Source: Bacteroidales bacterium (GTDB lineage Bacteria; Bacteroidota; Bacteroidia; Bacteroidales; Muribaculaceae). Taken from it: 64,000 nt of DNA. The stretch covers positions 186,001 to 250,000 of the forward strand of contig CAJTFH010000001.1 in assembly GCA_910575545.1 (NCBI GenBank). Direction: 5' to 3'. The number at the start of each line of letters is the position of its first letter. Position 1 is the stretch's first letter. The notes beneath the pieces were generated by a model. That model was not told where the DNA came from, made no database searches, and saw only the letters and a program-made list of their open reading frames with translations. The position numbers and the translations under genes are program-made. Shown here piece after piece: positions 16,547-26,385 of the stretch.

Positions 16547-18157
16547 ATGAAACAATCATTATTTCCCCTGGCTTTTGGGCTATTGAGCATTAGTTTCGCT
16601 AATGCGCAGGCAGCAGAACAACCTGTGATGGAAACACCGGCAGGCAATTTACGTAATTTTATCGTATCATCAACATCTTACAGCAGCCAATTTGGAGTGT
16701 TTATAAGTGCCGATTTCCATGATGGCTTTCATCGGGAAGTGGTCTTTGGAGACGACGGTGTTACTGTATGGTTTAAAGACCCGATTACAAGTTATCTAAC
16801 GGGAGCCTGGATAAAAGGAGAGTTGAAAGATGACATCATCACAGTGGATACCCCCCAGCTTATCAAACTGAATGAAAAGAGTGACGGTACGATAGAGCCA
16901 ATATATGTGCAAAGGCTTAAAAATGTGGTTATCGATGGGAAAAAGAAATGGGTTATAGATGAAGAAACTGCAATGACCTATACATTCCGCAATGATTCGA
17001 TTATCTCTAATGAACCAGAAGTCATGCTTGGTCTGATTGATGGAGAGGATGGTGCATTAGATCCGATTGGTATTGGAGAAACCAATGTCATATATGCGAA
17101 AGTCCAAGAAAAAGTGTCAAAAATGCCCGAAGGAGAAGCCGAACTGTGGTCGTGGAATTATTACCCAAAGCAAGCCTCCCAGATTGAGGTTATGTTCGAC
17201 AACAATGAGATGTATATGACAGGCTTTTGGGACGACCAACCTACAGCTTGTATAAAAGGGCGTGTTGAAGGAAATAAAGTATACTTCCCGTCTAAACAAT
17301 ATCTTGGACGCATTACTGACCAGGAGACATATAATGATTATTATGTTTATTTCATGTCAGCACAAGAAGGTGAGTCCGATTTCATAACTCCGTATATTCC
17401 GTTAAGCGATGAGCTGGAATTTGATTATGACCCTGAGGCTAAGACCTTAGTCCTGACCAATGAAGATCGTTATGCAATGGTCAAGTATGGCAAAAATACC
17501 GGTTACGAAAGTACGTCACATGCCATGCTTAAAGGCCAAATCAAAATGGCTCATATTGACGAATTGGATGTACCTGCAACTCCGTCGTTTGACATGCCTT
17601 TCTTCCGTTATGATTTAGAATATGGCTGGGGTTCAATTGAGGTGAATATCCCGATGGTAGATGTCAAAGGCAATGCCCTGTTGCGTGATAACATGTCATA
17701 TTCCGTTTACCTGGATGACAAGAAACTGGTATTCGATGAAGAAGACGCCTTGTATGAAAATTATAAGGGTCTTGGAGAGCCTACTGATGAACTGCCATAT
17801 ATGTTCAGGAATGATTTGGGCATTGATTATAAGACATATCCCAATAAGCGTTATTTGATGTTCTACAAACTTGATTTCGAAAAATTCGGTGTGCAGAGCT
17901 ATTACACTGATCCGGCTACAAAAGAAAAGACATCTTCAAAAATCGCTTATTATAACCGTTTGACAGAAGAGACGTCTGTTGCAGACACACCTCAAAGCGC
18001 CTCATTGGAATCTACCGTTTCAGAACAGGAGATTGAAAATGTTACGTATACCGACCTTACCGGCCGTAACGTCATGCCGGATTACAAGGGTGTGTGCGTG
18101 AAAACTGTGCGTTATACCGACGGCACAGTCATGAATTCAAAAGTTGTGCGTAAATGA
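16547..18157 (+). CDS. Hypothetical secreted protein with C-terminal sorting-like tail
   Basis: 536 residues. A clear signal peptide (MKQSLFPLAFGLLSISFANA, about 1-22) is followed by a beta-rich, acidic body with no catalytic motif that I recognise. The C-terminus (YTDLTGRNVMPDYKGVCVKT ... NSKVVRK) matches the short tail motif seen in many Bacteroidales exported proteins, in which Y-x-D-x-x-G-R precedes a G-[VI]-[YC]-[VI]-K strand. The next gene starts 10 bases later and has a similar tail, so the two are likely co-expressed. The function is unknown. Confidence 0.75.
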   Translation: MKQSLFPLAFGLLSISFANAQAAEQPVMETPAGNLRNFIVSSTSYSSQFGVFISADFHDGFHREVVFGDDGVTVWFKDPITSYLTGAWIKGELKDDIITVDTPQLIKLNEKSDGTIEPIYVQRLKNVVIDGKKKWVIDEETAMTYTFRNDSIISNEPEVMLGLIDGEDGALDPIGIGETNVIYAKVQEKVSKMPEGEAELWSWNYYPKQASQIEVMFDNNEMYMTGFWDDQPTACIKGRVEGNKVYFPSKQYLGRITDQETYNDYYVYFMSAQEGESDFITPYIPLSDELEFDYDPEAKTLVLTNEDRYAMVKYGKNTGYESTSHAMLKGQIKMAHIDELDVPATPSFDMPFFRYDLEYGWGSIEVNIPMVDVKGNALLRDNMSYSVYLDDKKLVFDEEDALYENYKGLGEPTDELPYMFRNDLGIDYKTYPNKRYLMFYKLDFEKFGVQSYYTDPATKEKTSSKIAYYNRLTEETSVADTPQSASLESTVSEQEIENVTYTDLTGRNVMPDYKGVCVKTVRYTDGTVMNSKVVRK

Positions 18158-18167
18158 ATATTAGGCA

Positions 18168-20027
18168 ATGATGTATAATATTAAGCATGCTATAACCGCA
18201 GTGGTGTTCCTGTTCTCGTCAGGAGCACCACTGTGTGCTTATAATGAAGTCGGATATAACAACCTCTCCGACGCAGAAAACACCTCCGGATGGGGGACGT
18301 CAAAAAAAGAAAATTATGATATAGCCATCAATATCGGAGGGGCACCTTTTACCGGGCTTGATATAAAATCAATAAAATTCCCGGTTACGATATCTGAGGG
18401 GGTGTCTGCGTTTAAAATCTGGCTCGCCAATACCCTTGATAATTACGGGATTGAAAACGCCGCTATAGAATACCGCGAAGTAACTCCTAAAGACGGATAT
18501 ATCGAACTGGTTCTTGACAGTCCGTACAAAATAACAGATGAAGGGGTTTATGCAGGATATTCCTTCGTTGTTGATGCCAAAGACACACAAGAGCAGCAAA
18601 GGCCGGTAGTGTCATTTCTTACTGATGCGGGAGTTACAACTCACGGATTTTGGGCTCGTTCTTCAAGAACATATACTACATGGCAGAATATTGGGGGACA
18701 AATAAACAGATACATACCGTTCGAGGCCATATTGGGGAATGTAGAAGCGAATTCGGCTGCAACCGATATTAATGCAGAGGTTTATGCGGCAGTCGGTTCC
18801 GGCTTCAGCGTTCCATTGACTATCACAACATATGGTTCAGATCCAATTGAATCTATCGAATGTGATTATGCTGCAGACGGATATAACGGCACCGTGAAGG
18901 TTACTATCGAAAAACCTGCAAAGGCCTCATTTTTATCCAGCCTGGACTTATCGGTCGCACTACCTCCGATTGCTGAACGGTGCGAAAAGAATTTGAATAT
19001 CTCTTTGACAAAAATCAACGGACAGGTCAACAATAATGTTGGCAAATCATGCATCGGCAAGTTGACCGTCGTGTCTGAAATACCCGTTCTCCGGCCATTG
19101 GTTGAGGAATATACCGGCTCCACATGCGGGTTTTGCCCGCGTGGAATCACCGGATTCGACAATATGAAGAAGTTGTATGGCGATTTATTTGTGGGAGTGA
19201 CATATCATTCGCTGGATCCATTGAGTATCATCGAGCCTACTGATTACCCAAATCCGGCTCCAGCATTGCCAGTGGCATGGATTAACCGTGTATATGAGAC
19301 GGATCCATATTTCGGAGATAATGCTATTGGACTTTCTTCATTCGGTCTTGATGATGTATGGGAAAGGTATGCATCCCGCTTTACCCCGGTCAGCTTAAGT
19401 GTCAAAGCAGCTTTTTCTGATGACAATTCCGAAATCATCGACATCAGTTCTACTTTAAAATTCGTCAAAAACACAGGTGAACACGATTATCGAATGGCAT
19501 ACATGCTCATTGCCAATGATTTATCAGATGAAGAATGGTTCCAGGACAATAAGTATTCAGGTGAATATGGGAAATGGCCGTCGGATCTTGATTGGCTCGT
19601 TGAGCAGCCTAAGTATATCAATAATATGCATTATGATGATGTTGTTGTATTGTCAACTCCAGCCAGAGGGATTGAGGGCACACTCCCGAAAATGATTGAA
19701 GTAGATAAGGCGATTGAGAGCAAGTGGAAACTCGACGTAACCAAAGCGGTCAGCCTTGAAGGCAAACTTTTAGTGCAAGATAAGTCAAAATTGCATGTGG
19801 TGGCTGCCGTAGTATATGTTGAAACCGGAGAAATCCTCAATTCAGCCATGACATCTGTGTCTGCATTCGGCGGTGTTAATGAGGTTCTTAACAATCTGTC
19901 GGCTATAGAAGGAATTTCATATTATGATATACAGGGACGCAGTATTCCGGTTCCTTCAAACGGTATATACATTAAGGTTGTAAAATTCAAGGATGGCCAA
20001 TGTGAAATTTCAAAGGTTGCGCTTTAA
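18168..20027 (+). CDS. Secreted Omp28-like protein with thioredoxin-like CxxC domain and sorting-like tail
   Basis: 619 residues; the start is ATG at 18168 or 18171. A signal peptide (about 1-24, ending PLCAY) precedes beta-rich domains to about 305. Residues around 311-330 read EEYTGSTCGFCPRGITGFDN, a CxxC motif in a thioredoxin-like setting typical of Omp28-related outer membrane proteins. The C-terminus (YYDIQGRSIPVPSNGIYIKV) is a sorting-like tail. The CxxC suggests redox activity in the envelope, but Omp28-like proteins are poorly understood. It follows the other secreted protein by 10 bases and ends at a strong terminator. Confidence 0.75.
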   Translation: MMYNIKHAITAVVFLFSSGAPLCAYNEVGYNNLSDAENTSGWGTSKKENYDIAINIGGAPFTGLDIKSIKFPVTISEGVSAFKIWLANTLDNYGIENAAIEYREVTPKDGYIELVLDSPYKITDEGVYAGYSFVVDAKDTQEQQRPVVSFLTDAGVTTHGFWARSSRTYTTWQNIGGQINRYIPFEAILGNVEANSAATDINAEVYAAVGSGFSVPLTITTYGSDPIESIECDYAADGYNGTVKVTIEKPAKASFLSSLDLSVALPPIAERCEKNLNISLTKINGQVNNNVGKSCIGKLTVVSEIPVLRPLVEEYTGSTCGFCPRGITGFDNMKKLYGDLFVGVTYHSLDPLSIIEPTDYPNPAPALPVAWINRVYETDPYFGDNAIGLSSFGLDDVWERYASRFTPVSLSVKAAFSDDNSEIIDISSTLKFVKNTGEHDYRMAYMLIANDLSDEEWFQDNKYSGEYGKWPSDLDWLVEQPKYINNMHYDDVVVLSTPARGIEGTLPKMIEVDKAIESKWKLDVTKAVSLEGKLLVQDKSKLHVVAAVVYVETGEILNSAMTSVSAFGGVNEVLNNLSAIEGISYYDIQGRSIPVPSNGIYIKVVKFKDGQCEISKVAL

Positions 20028-20057
20028 AGCATAAATCCAGTTTGAATCAACTTGATT

Positions 20058-20090
20058 ATTACGAGGGCGTTGCAACGCCCTCGTAATTTT
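20058..20090 (+). terminator. Terminator after the Omp28-like gene
   Basis: A perfect 30-base palindrome (20058-20087; ATTACGAGGGCGTTG and its complement) is followed by TTT, 31 bases after the stop codon. Confidence 0.85.
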
Positions 20091-20175
20091 ATATTCCGGA
20101 TGGCATGCTTGTATGGCGGTTTGTTTTGAAAGCTCTGAGGAATCTCAAAAGCCGGGGAATAATAACCTCAATAAC

Positions 20176-20213
20176 AACGTGGCGACATATGCATTGCATG
20201 ATGCCGCCACGTT
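20176..20213 (-). terminator. Hairpin downstream of the EF-G-like gene
   Basis: AACGTGGCG (20176-20184) pairs with CGCCACGTT (20205-20213) around a 20-base loop. On the minus strand it lies 46 bases after the EF-G-like stop. The T-tract is weak. Confidence 0.5.
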
Positions 20214-20259
20214 TCATATTAAGAATGAAGGTCGTTTTTTATTAACTTATCAGAGTTGA

Positions 20260-22419
20260 TTATTCATCAGTGTTTTTCTCGGCATATTCTTTCAGCAGTT
20301 TATCCTGCACGTCGCCCGGAACAAGCTCGTAGGAAGCAAATTTCATGGTGAAAGAAGAACGGCCGCCGGTAATTGAGCTGAGCGCGGTTGAATATGATGC
20401 CATCTCTTTCAAGGGTACTTTTGCTGAAATTTTTTCAAACCCGTTTTCCGACGACATACCCATGATGATGGCGCGGCGTCCTTGGAGGTCGCTCATGACA
20501 TCACCCATGACATCAGACGGAACCATTACCTCAACATCGTAGATTGGTTCGAGCACTTTAGGATTGGCATTACGGAATGCCTCGGAGAAAGCGTTGCGTG
20601 CTGCCAGTCGGAACGAGATTTCGTTGGAATCGACCGGATGCATTTTGCCGTCATAGACACATACACGCACGTCGCGAGCATAAGAACCGGTGAGGGGGCC
20701 TTGCTCCATGCGGTCCATCAGGCCTTTTATGATAGCAGGTATGAAACGGGCATCGATGGCACCTCCCACAATGCAGTTATGCACCACAAGTTTGCCGCCC
20801 CACGACAGTGGGATTTCCTGGGTGTCGCGCACACTCATCTTATATTCCTGATTGCCGAATTTGTAAGTGTCAGGCAGTGGGGCGTCCTCAGTATATGGTT
20901 CAATAATCAGATGCACTTCTCCGAACTGGCCTGCACCTCCGGATTGTTTTTTATGACGATAATCTGCACGTGCGGCTTTTGTGATGGTCTCTCGATATGG
21001 AATTTTCGGTTCTTCAAATATGATGGGCAATTTGTCGTTGTTCTCTACCCGCCATTTGAGTGTACGGAGGTGGAATTCGCCTTGACCGGAGAGAATGGTC
21101 TGCTTCAACTCTTTGCTCTGCTCAATTTCCCATGTCGGGTCTTCTTCGTGCATACGGTTAAGAATGACCGACAGCTTTTCAGCATCACTCTCGGTTACCG
21201 GCCTTACGGCGCGTTGATATTTCGGAGCCGGATATTTAATGAAATCATCGAAAGCTATCTCACAGCCTTTTTCATCAAGGGTGTTGCCACGACGTACATC
21301 TTTCAGCTTCACTGTAGCACCTATGTCGCCGGCACACAATTTGTCGACAGGGGTTTTCATCTGGCCACAGACGCAATAAAGCTGGGCGAGACGTTCTTTA
21401 CTTCCTCTGGTAACATTGTCGAGATCGGCTCCTGCATTGAGCGTGCCAGACATAACCTTGAAGTATTGCACTTCACCGATATGGGGCTCAACAGTGGTTT
21501 TAAACATGAATATGCTCAGAGGACCGTTGCTGTCGGGTTTCACTTCGTCGCCCGCGTTGTCGATAGGAGACGGCATGTCATTGACGAATGGCACAACGTT
21601 GCCAAGGAATTCCATCATACGGCGCACACCCATATCCTTTAATGCACTCACGCAGAATACCGGATAAATAGATCTGTCGACCAAACCTTTGCGGATGCCT
21701 TCGCGCATCTCGTCTTCGGTCAGATGCCCTTGCTCAAAGAATTTCTCCATCAAGGTCTCATCGTTTTCTGCGGCAGCTTCAACAAGAGCCTGGTGCAATT
21801 CATTGGCTTTGTCGAGCTCTTCAGCCGGAATCTCCTCAATGGTAGGCACACCGCCATCGGGTCCCCAAGAATATTTCTTCATCAGCAGAACGTCAATCAT
21901 AGAATTGAACGACGGGCCGCTGGCTAAAGGATATTGGATAGGCACTACTTTCGGCCCGAAAATCTCACGCATTTGTTCCAACGTGTTTTCATAATCAGCT
22001 TTTTCACCGTCAAGTTGGTTGATGGCAAAGATTACAGGCTTTTTAAGAGTAGCGGTGGTGCGGAAAATGTTCTGCGTGCCTACTTCCACTCCATATTGGG
22101 CATCTACGAGTATAACACCGGTGTCTGTGACACTCAGTGCTGTATAGGCGTTTCCTACAAAATCATCAGCCCCCGGGCAGTCTATCACATTAAGTTTTTT
22201 ATTGAGGAACTCTGCATAAAAAACAGTGGAGAATACGGAATAGCCATATTCTTTTTCCACTGGGAAATAGTCTGAAACGGTATTCTGAGCTTCAACTGTG
22301 CCACGACGTTTTATAACTCCACACTCGTAGAGCATAGCTTCAGCGAGTGTGGTTTTTCCCGAGCCTTTGCTGCCGAGCAAAGAGATGTTTTTGATTTCGT
22401 TTGATTGATAAACCTTCAT
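20260..22419 (-). CDS. fusA2: EF-G2-like translation elongation factor paralogue lacking the switch II histidine
   Basis: 719 residues with all five EF-G domains. The P-loop GSKGSGKTT is at 16-24, but G3 reads DCPGADDF (80-87) where canonical EF-G has DTPGHVDF, so the catalytic histidine is alanine 84. The switch I region reads EKEYGYSVFS in place of QERGITI, and G4 is NQLD. Domain IV and V signatures (GGAGQFGEVHLIIEP, GPLTGSYARDVRV, GRRAIIMGMS) are intact. This matches the Bacteroides EF-G2 class, reported to support translocation without GTP hydrolysis and to matter under carbon limitation. It is monocistronic and divergent from lon. Confidence 0.88.
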   Translation of the reverse strand: MKVYQSNEIKNISLLGSKGSGKTTLAEAMLYECGVIKRRGTVEAQNTVSDYFPVEKEYGYSVFSTVFYAEFLNKKLNVIDCPGADDFVGNAYTALSVTDTGVILVDAQYGVEVGTQNIFRTTATLKKPVIFAINQLDGEKADYENTLEQMREIFGPKVVPIQYPLASGPSFNSMIDVLLMKKYSWGPDGGVPTIEEIPAEELDKANELHQALVEAAAENDETLMEKFFEQGHLTEDEMREGIRKGLVDRSIYPVFCVSALKDMGVRRMMEFLGNVVPFVNDMPSPIDNAGDEVKPDSNGPLSIFMFKTTVEPHIGEVQYFKVMSGTLNAGADLDNVTRGSKERLAQLYCVCGQMKTPVDKLCAGDIGATVKLKDVRRGNTLDEKGCEIAFDDFIKYPAPKYQRAVRPVTESDAEKLSVILNRMHEEDPTWEIEQSKELKQTILSGQGEFHLRTLKWRVENNDKLPIIFEEPKIPYRETITKAARADYRHKKQSGGAGQFGEVHLIIEPYTEDAPLPDTYKFGNQEYKMSVRDTQEIPLSWGGKLVVHNCIVGGAIDARFIPAIIKGLMDRMEQGPLTGSYARDVRVCVYDGKMHPVDSNEISFRLAARNAFSEAFRNANPKVLEPIYDVEVMVPSDVMGDVMSDLQGRRAIIMGMSSENGFEKISAKVPLKEMASYSTALSSITGGRSSFTMKFASYELVPGDVQDKLLKEYAEKNTDE

Positions 22420-22756
22420 GTTATTAGAGTTTTAGTAAGTTTATAATGAAACTTCTGAAAAGGCAGCACCGAATATGCCGAACCGATTCTCCAATCGGGC
22501 TATTGGTGACATGTAACCTTTCGGAGCGCAAATTAGCAATTATTCCGCTAACGACAATAATATTTCATATGTTACGCAACATGTTTAGCTTAAAACTATA
22601 GCTTGGCGATTTTGCCGTCGTCAAATCCATGACAACAATTTATCCAATAAGTCAATCATGGGGGAGATGTTTTGACAGACTCTGCCAGGCTCTTCTGTTT
22701 GTGGGGATTTTTTCGTACCTTTGCAGCCGCAAAATCCAAAATCCACATACTTACAT
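22420..22756. other. Divergent intergenic region between the EF-G2-like gene and lon
   Basis: 337 bases. The lon -7 box is at 22716-22723. No clear consensus promoter was found for the EF-G2-like gene, which would fit activator-dependent expression. No other gene is visible. Confidence 0.55.
22716..22723 (+). promoter_or_regulatory. -7 promoter element of lon
   Basis: TACCTTTG lies 33 bases upstream of the ATG at 22757. The upstream TTTG (22698-22701) has only a 14-base spacer. A TTG at 22721 that would extend the ORF is inside this box. Confidence 0.55.
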
Positions 22757-25156
22757 ATGGACGAAAATTGCCAGATAGTTTCTTTCGGGAGATTCGAGTT
22801 CAATCCGGCTGAGAATACCGCTGAACCACAGTGGGATGATTTAGCGGTGATTGCCACGCGGAACCTCGTGCTGTTTCCCGATGTCACCATACCCATTGCC
22901 CTCATCAGGGATAATGCCCGCAAGGTTGCCAACTATGCCTCGGCAAACAACATCCCCGTAGGCATATGCTGTCAGCTCAACCCGTCTGACGAACATGTGA
23001 CCGACATAAGTAAAGTGTTCCACTATGGCGTTATAGCCGATGTGGTGCAGGTGCTTGACTTGCCCGGAGGCGGACACACAGCATTGGTCAGGGCTCGTGG
23101 AAAATTTAAAATAATCGGAGCATCCGAAGGGAATAGTATCCCTGGTTCGGAGTTGAATGTCATGGCCAAACCGGTTGCAGATAAGTTGTCGGAAAGCCCC
23201 GACAAGCAGTTTGAGGTGTTGCTCGACAGCATCCGGCAAGCATGTAAACAAATATCGTCTGTATCAGACGGCAATCCTGCGTTTATGCTGACAATAGACG
23301 GTCTGACACATCCGGCAGAACTTGTTAACACAATTGCCACCAACCTGCCCATCGACCCGGCAGCCAAAATGAAACTGTTGGCCGTCAACATGGTGAAACA
23401 ACGCGCTTTCAAGCTGTTTCAAGCATTGCAGCTATTAATCGACAACCTGGAACTTGCGAATAATATCAAAGAGCGGGCGCGCGAAGAGATGACTCAGCAG
23501 AGCCGCAATGCATTCCTCCATCAGCAGATGAATGCAATAAAAGAGGAACTATACGGCGATGAGGATGAAGAGACCGCTACTTTACGCAAACGTCTGAAAG
23601 AAGCAGAACTCCCCGAGAGCGTGGCAAAGCAGATGGAGAAGGAAGTAGACCGGCTAACCCGAATGAACCCGTCTACGCCTGATTATTCCACATTGCTTAC
23701 CTATATTGAGACTGTGCTTGATTTGCCATGGAATATCTCGACCCCTTTGAATGAAGATTTTGAAAAGGCTGAGAGTGTTCTTAACAGTGACCATTACGGT
23801 CTTGAAAAAGTGAAAGACCGCATTCTTGAGCAATTGGCCGTGTTGATGAACAACCCAGAAGGGAAAGCCCCTATTCTCTGCCTTGTCGGCGCCCCAGGCG
23901 TAGGCAAAACTTCGTTAGGACAGTCTGTTGCAAAGGCATTGGGTCGCAATTATCAGAGGGTGTCGCTTGGGGGGTTGCATGATGAGGCTGAGATCCGCGG
24001 ACACCGCCGCACATATATAGGGGCCATGCCCGGACGTATAATGGATTCAATCCGCAAAGCCAAATCAAGCAATCCGGTAATATTGCTTGACGAGGTTGAC
24101 AAAATCGGTACGGATTTCAAAGGAGACCCTTCTGCAGCTCTACTTGAAGTGCTTGACCCGGAGCAGAACTGCCGGTTTCACGACAACTACATCGATGTGG
24201 ATTTTGACCTGAGCAATGTGCTGTTCATTGCCACGGCAAACACTTTGTCAACGTTGTCGCAGCCGCTCCTTGACCGTATGGAAATTATTGAAATTTCAGG
24301 TTATCTTGTTGAGGAGAAGATGGAAATAGCCCGTAGGCATTTGCTACCGAGGGTGCTTGCCCAACATAAAATCGATATCGACAGACTGAAATTCTCAGAT
24401 GATGCATTACGCCATATAATCGAAAATTATACCTCGGAAAGCGGCGTGCGTCAGCTTGAGAAATCACTGTCAGCAGTGGTGCGTAAGACCGTATTGCAGA
24501 AAATGCAGAAAAAAGAGATTCCGGAGGAAATCCGTCCGGAACATCTGCATGACTATCTTGGACTGCCGCGTCATATTTCCGACCGATATGAGGGTAATGA
24601 ATTTCCCGGTGTAGTTACCGGTCTGGCATGGACAGCCGTAGGTGGTGAAATTCTGTTTATTGAGGCATCTTTGTCAAAAGGGAAAGGGGAGAAGCTGACG
24701 TTAACCGGTAATTTGGGCGACGTTATGAAAGAATCGGCTATCATTGCATTGCAATACGTCAAAGCCCATGCCGACGAACTTGGCATAGCTCAGGATATGT
24801 TTGAAACATACAACCTACATATTCATGTGCCGGAAGGAGCCATTCCCAAAGACGGGCCGTCGGCCGGTGTCACTATGGCCACTGCAATTGTGTCGGCCTT
24901 TACACGCCGCAAAGTTATGGCGCGGCTGGCAATGACCGGGGAGATAACGCTCAGAGGAAAAGTGCTTCCCGTCGGAGGTATTAAGGAAAAGATCCTGGCG
25001 GCCAAACGCGCCGGAATCACTGATATAATCCTGTCGGAAGAAAACCGCCGTGATATTGAAGACATCAATGAACGCTATCTGACCGGCCTTGTTTTTCATT
25101 ACGTTGAGACTGTGATTGATGTTATTAAACAGTCCCTGACCGAAGAAACCGTCTGA
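22757..25156 (+). CDS. lon: ATP-dependent protease Lon
   Basis: 799 residues from the ATG at 22757 ([10 protein letters not shown]). The N-terminal substrate-recognition domain contains [15 protein letters not shown], the AAA+ module has Walker [10 protein letters not shown] and Walker [12 protein letters not shown], and the C-terminal Ser-Lys protease domain has [16 protein letters not shown] with the catalytic serine and [14 protein letters not shown] with the lysine. It is the main quality-control and regulatory protease of the cytosol. prfA begins 51 bases downstream. Confidence 0.96.
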   Translation: MDENCQIVSFGRFEFNPAENTAEPQWDDLAVIATRNLVLFPDVTIPIALIRDNARKVANYASANNIPVGICCQLNPSDEHVTDISKVFHYGVIADVVQVLDLPGGGHTALVRARGKFKIIGASEGNSIPGSELNVMAKPVADKLSESPDKQFEVLLDSIRQACKQISSVSDGNPAFMLTIDGLTHPAELVNTIATNLPIDPAAKMKLLAVNMVKQRAFKLFQALQLLIDNLELANNIKERAREEMTQQSRNAFLHQQMNAIKEELYGDEDEETATLRKRLKEAELPESVAKQMEKEVDRLTRMNPSTPDYSTLLTYIETVLDLPWNISTPLNEDFEKAESVLNSDHYGLEKVKDRILEQLAVLMNNPEGKAPILCLVGAPGVGKTSLGQSVAKALGRNYQRVSLGGLHDEAEIRGHRRTYIGAMPGRIMDSIRKAKSSNPVILLDEVDKIGTDFKGDPSAALLEVLDPEQNCRFHDNYIDVDFDLSNVLFIATANTLSTLSQPLLDRMEIIEISGYLVEEKMEIARRHLLPRVLAQHKIDIDRLKFSDDALRHIIENYTSESGVRQLEKSLSAVVRKTVLQKMQKKEIPEEIRPEHLHDYLGLPRHISDRYEGNEFPGVVTGLAWTAVGGEILFIEASLSKGKGEKLTLTGNLGDVMKESAIIALQYVKAHADELGIAQDMFETYNLHIHVPEGAIPKDGPSAGVTMATAIVSAFTRRKVMARLAMTGEITLRGKVLPVGGIKEKILAAKRAGITDIILSEENRRDIEDINERYLTGLVFHYVETVIDVIKQSLTEETV

Positions 25157-25207
25157 CTCATCTGACGGATGTATAGAATATTTTGATAATTTACACGAAA
25201 CTGCCAT

Positions 25208-26317
25208 ATGGCTGAAAATTCCTTACTTAACCGCCTTGACGGGATTGAAGCCCGTTTTGAGGAGGTGTCAACACTGATTACCGATCCGGCAGTAATAGCC
25301 GACATGAAACGCTATGTGCGGCTGAATAAGGAATATAAAGACCTTGAACGGCTGACGGGAGCCACGCGCCGTTACCGCAATCTGCTGGGAAATATCGAAG
25401 AGGCCAAAACGCTCCTTGAAAACGAGACGGATGCTGAAATGCGCGAGATGGCACATTTGCAGCTTTCAGAGGCTGCATCAGAGTTGCCTACTTTGGAAGA
25501 GGAGATAAAGCTGCTTCTGATACCAGCTGATCCGGAGGATGCAAAAAATGCCATTGTGGAGATTCGTGGTGGCACAGGTGGCGATGAAGCCGCACTATTT
25601 GCCGGGGATCTTTTCAAGATGTATTCGAGATATTGCGAATCGAAGGGATGGCAAGTGGCTGTGACGAGCTTTAATGAGGGTACGGCCGGAGGCTTCAAAG
25701 AGATAGTGTTTGCTGTAACCGGAGCTAATGTTTACGGCACATTGAAATATGAGAGCGGGGTGCATCGTGTGCAGCGTGTTCCGGCTACCGAGACACAGGG
25801 GCGTGTGCATACATCGGCTGCCACAGTAGCTGTTTTGCCGGAAGCAGAGGCCTTTGATGTGGAAATAAATGAGGGGGAGATAAAGTGGGAAACATTCCGT
25901 AGCGGCGGAGCCGGAGGCCAGAACGTGAATAAAGTGGAGTCGGGTGTCAGGCTACGTTACATGTGGCGGAATCCAAATACCGGTGACACCGACGAGATTC
26001 TTATTGAATGCACCGAAACCCGCGACCAGCCGAAAAACAAGGAGCGGGCATTGAGCCGCCTGCGCACATTCATCTATGATAAAGAGCATCAGAAATATGT
26101 TGATGACATAGCTTCCCGACGCAAAACACTGGTGTCGACCGGTGACAGGTCGGCAAAAATACGCACCTACAACTATCCGCAAGGGCGTATCACCGACCAC
26201 CGAATCAACTATACTATTTATAACCTACAGGCGTTTGTCGATGGCGATATCCAAGATTGCATAGACCATCTGATTATCGCCGAAAATGCCGAGAAACTCA
26301 AAGCCGCCGAGCTTTAA
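25208..26317 (+). CDS. prfA: Peptide chain release factor 1
   Basis: 369 residues, normal for RF1. The GGQ loop reads RSGGAGGQNVNKVESGVRL and the codon-recognition tripeptide is PAT in RVPATETQGRVHTSAATV, the RF1 type, whereas RF2 has SPF. It reads UAA and UAG stop codons. It sits between lon and pyrF on the plus strand; a 48-base repeat element (26322-26369) begins five bases after its stop codon. Confidence 0.96.
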   Translation: MAENSLLNRLDGIEARFEEVSTLITDPAVIADMKRYVRLNKEYKDLERLTGATRRYRNLLGNIEEAKTLLENETDAEMREMAHLQLSEAASELPTLEEEIKLLLIPADPEDAKNAIVEIRGGTGGDEAALFAGDLFKMYSRYCESKGWQVAVTSFNEGTAGGFKEIVFAVTGANVYGTLKYESGVHRVQRVPATETQGRVHTSAATVAVLPEAEAFDVEINEGEIKWETFRSGGAGGQNVNKVESGVRLRYMWRNPNTGDTDEILIECTETRDQPKNKERALSRLRTFIYDKEHQKYVDDIASRRKTLVSTGDRSAKIRTYNYPQGRITDHRINYTIYNLQAFVDGDIQDCIDHLIIAENAEKLKAAEL

Positions 26318-26321
26318 GCGT

Positions 26322-26369
26322 GTGTTTGAATTTAACACATTACCAATTAATCGTGAGATGTTGAATCAA
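26322..26369 (+). repeat. 48-base interspersed stem-loop repeat, copy B
   Basis: 40 of 48 positions match the copy at 16320-16367. It lies between prfA and pyrF, ending 16 bases before the pyrF ATG, so it is transcribed if the two genes share an mRNA. ATTTAACA can pair with TGTTGAAT. Confidence 0.65.
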
Positions 26370-26385
26370 TAAATATCGACAAAAT

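Noticed and set aside
20482-21642. 386-codon open frame on the plus strand
   Set aside because: It is wholly antisense to the EF-G2-like gene, has no family resemblance and no promoter; it is a shadow of the coding strand.
22621-22932. 103-codon minus-strand frame over the lon start
   Set aside because: Antisense to lon and its promoter, no recognisable domain.
25140-25165. CCGTC/GACGG hairpin at the end of lon as a terminator
   Set aside because: Only a 5-base stem, overlaps the stop codon, no T-run, and prfA follows closely.
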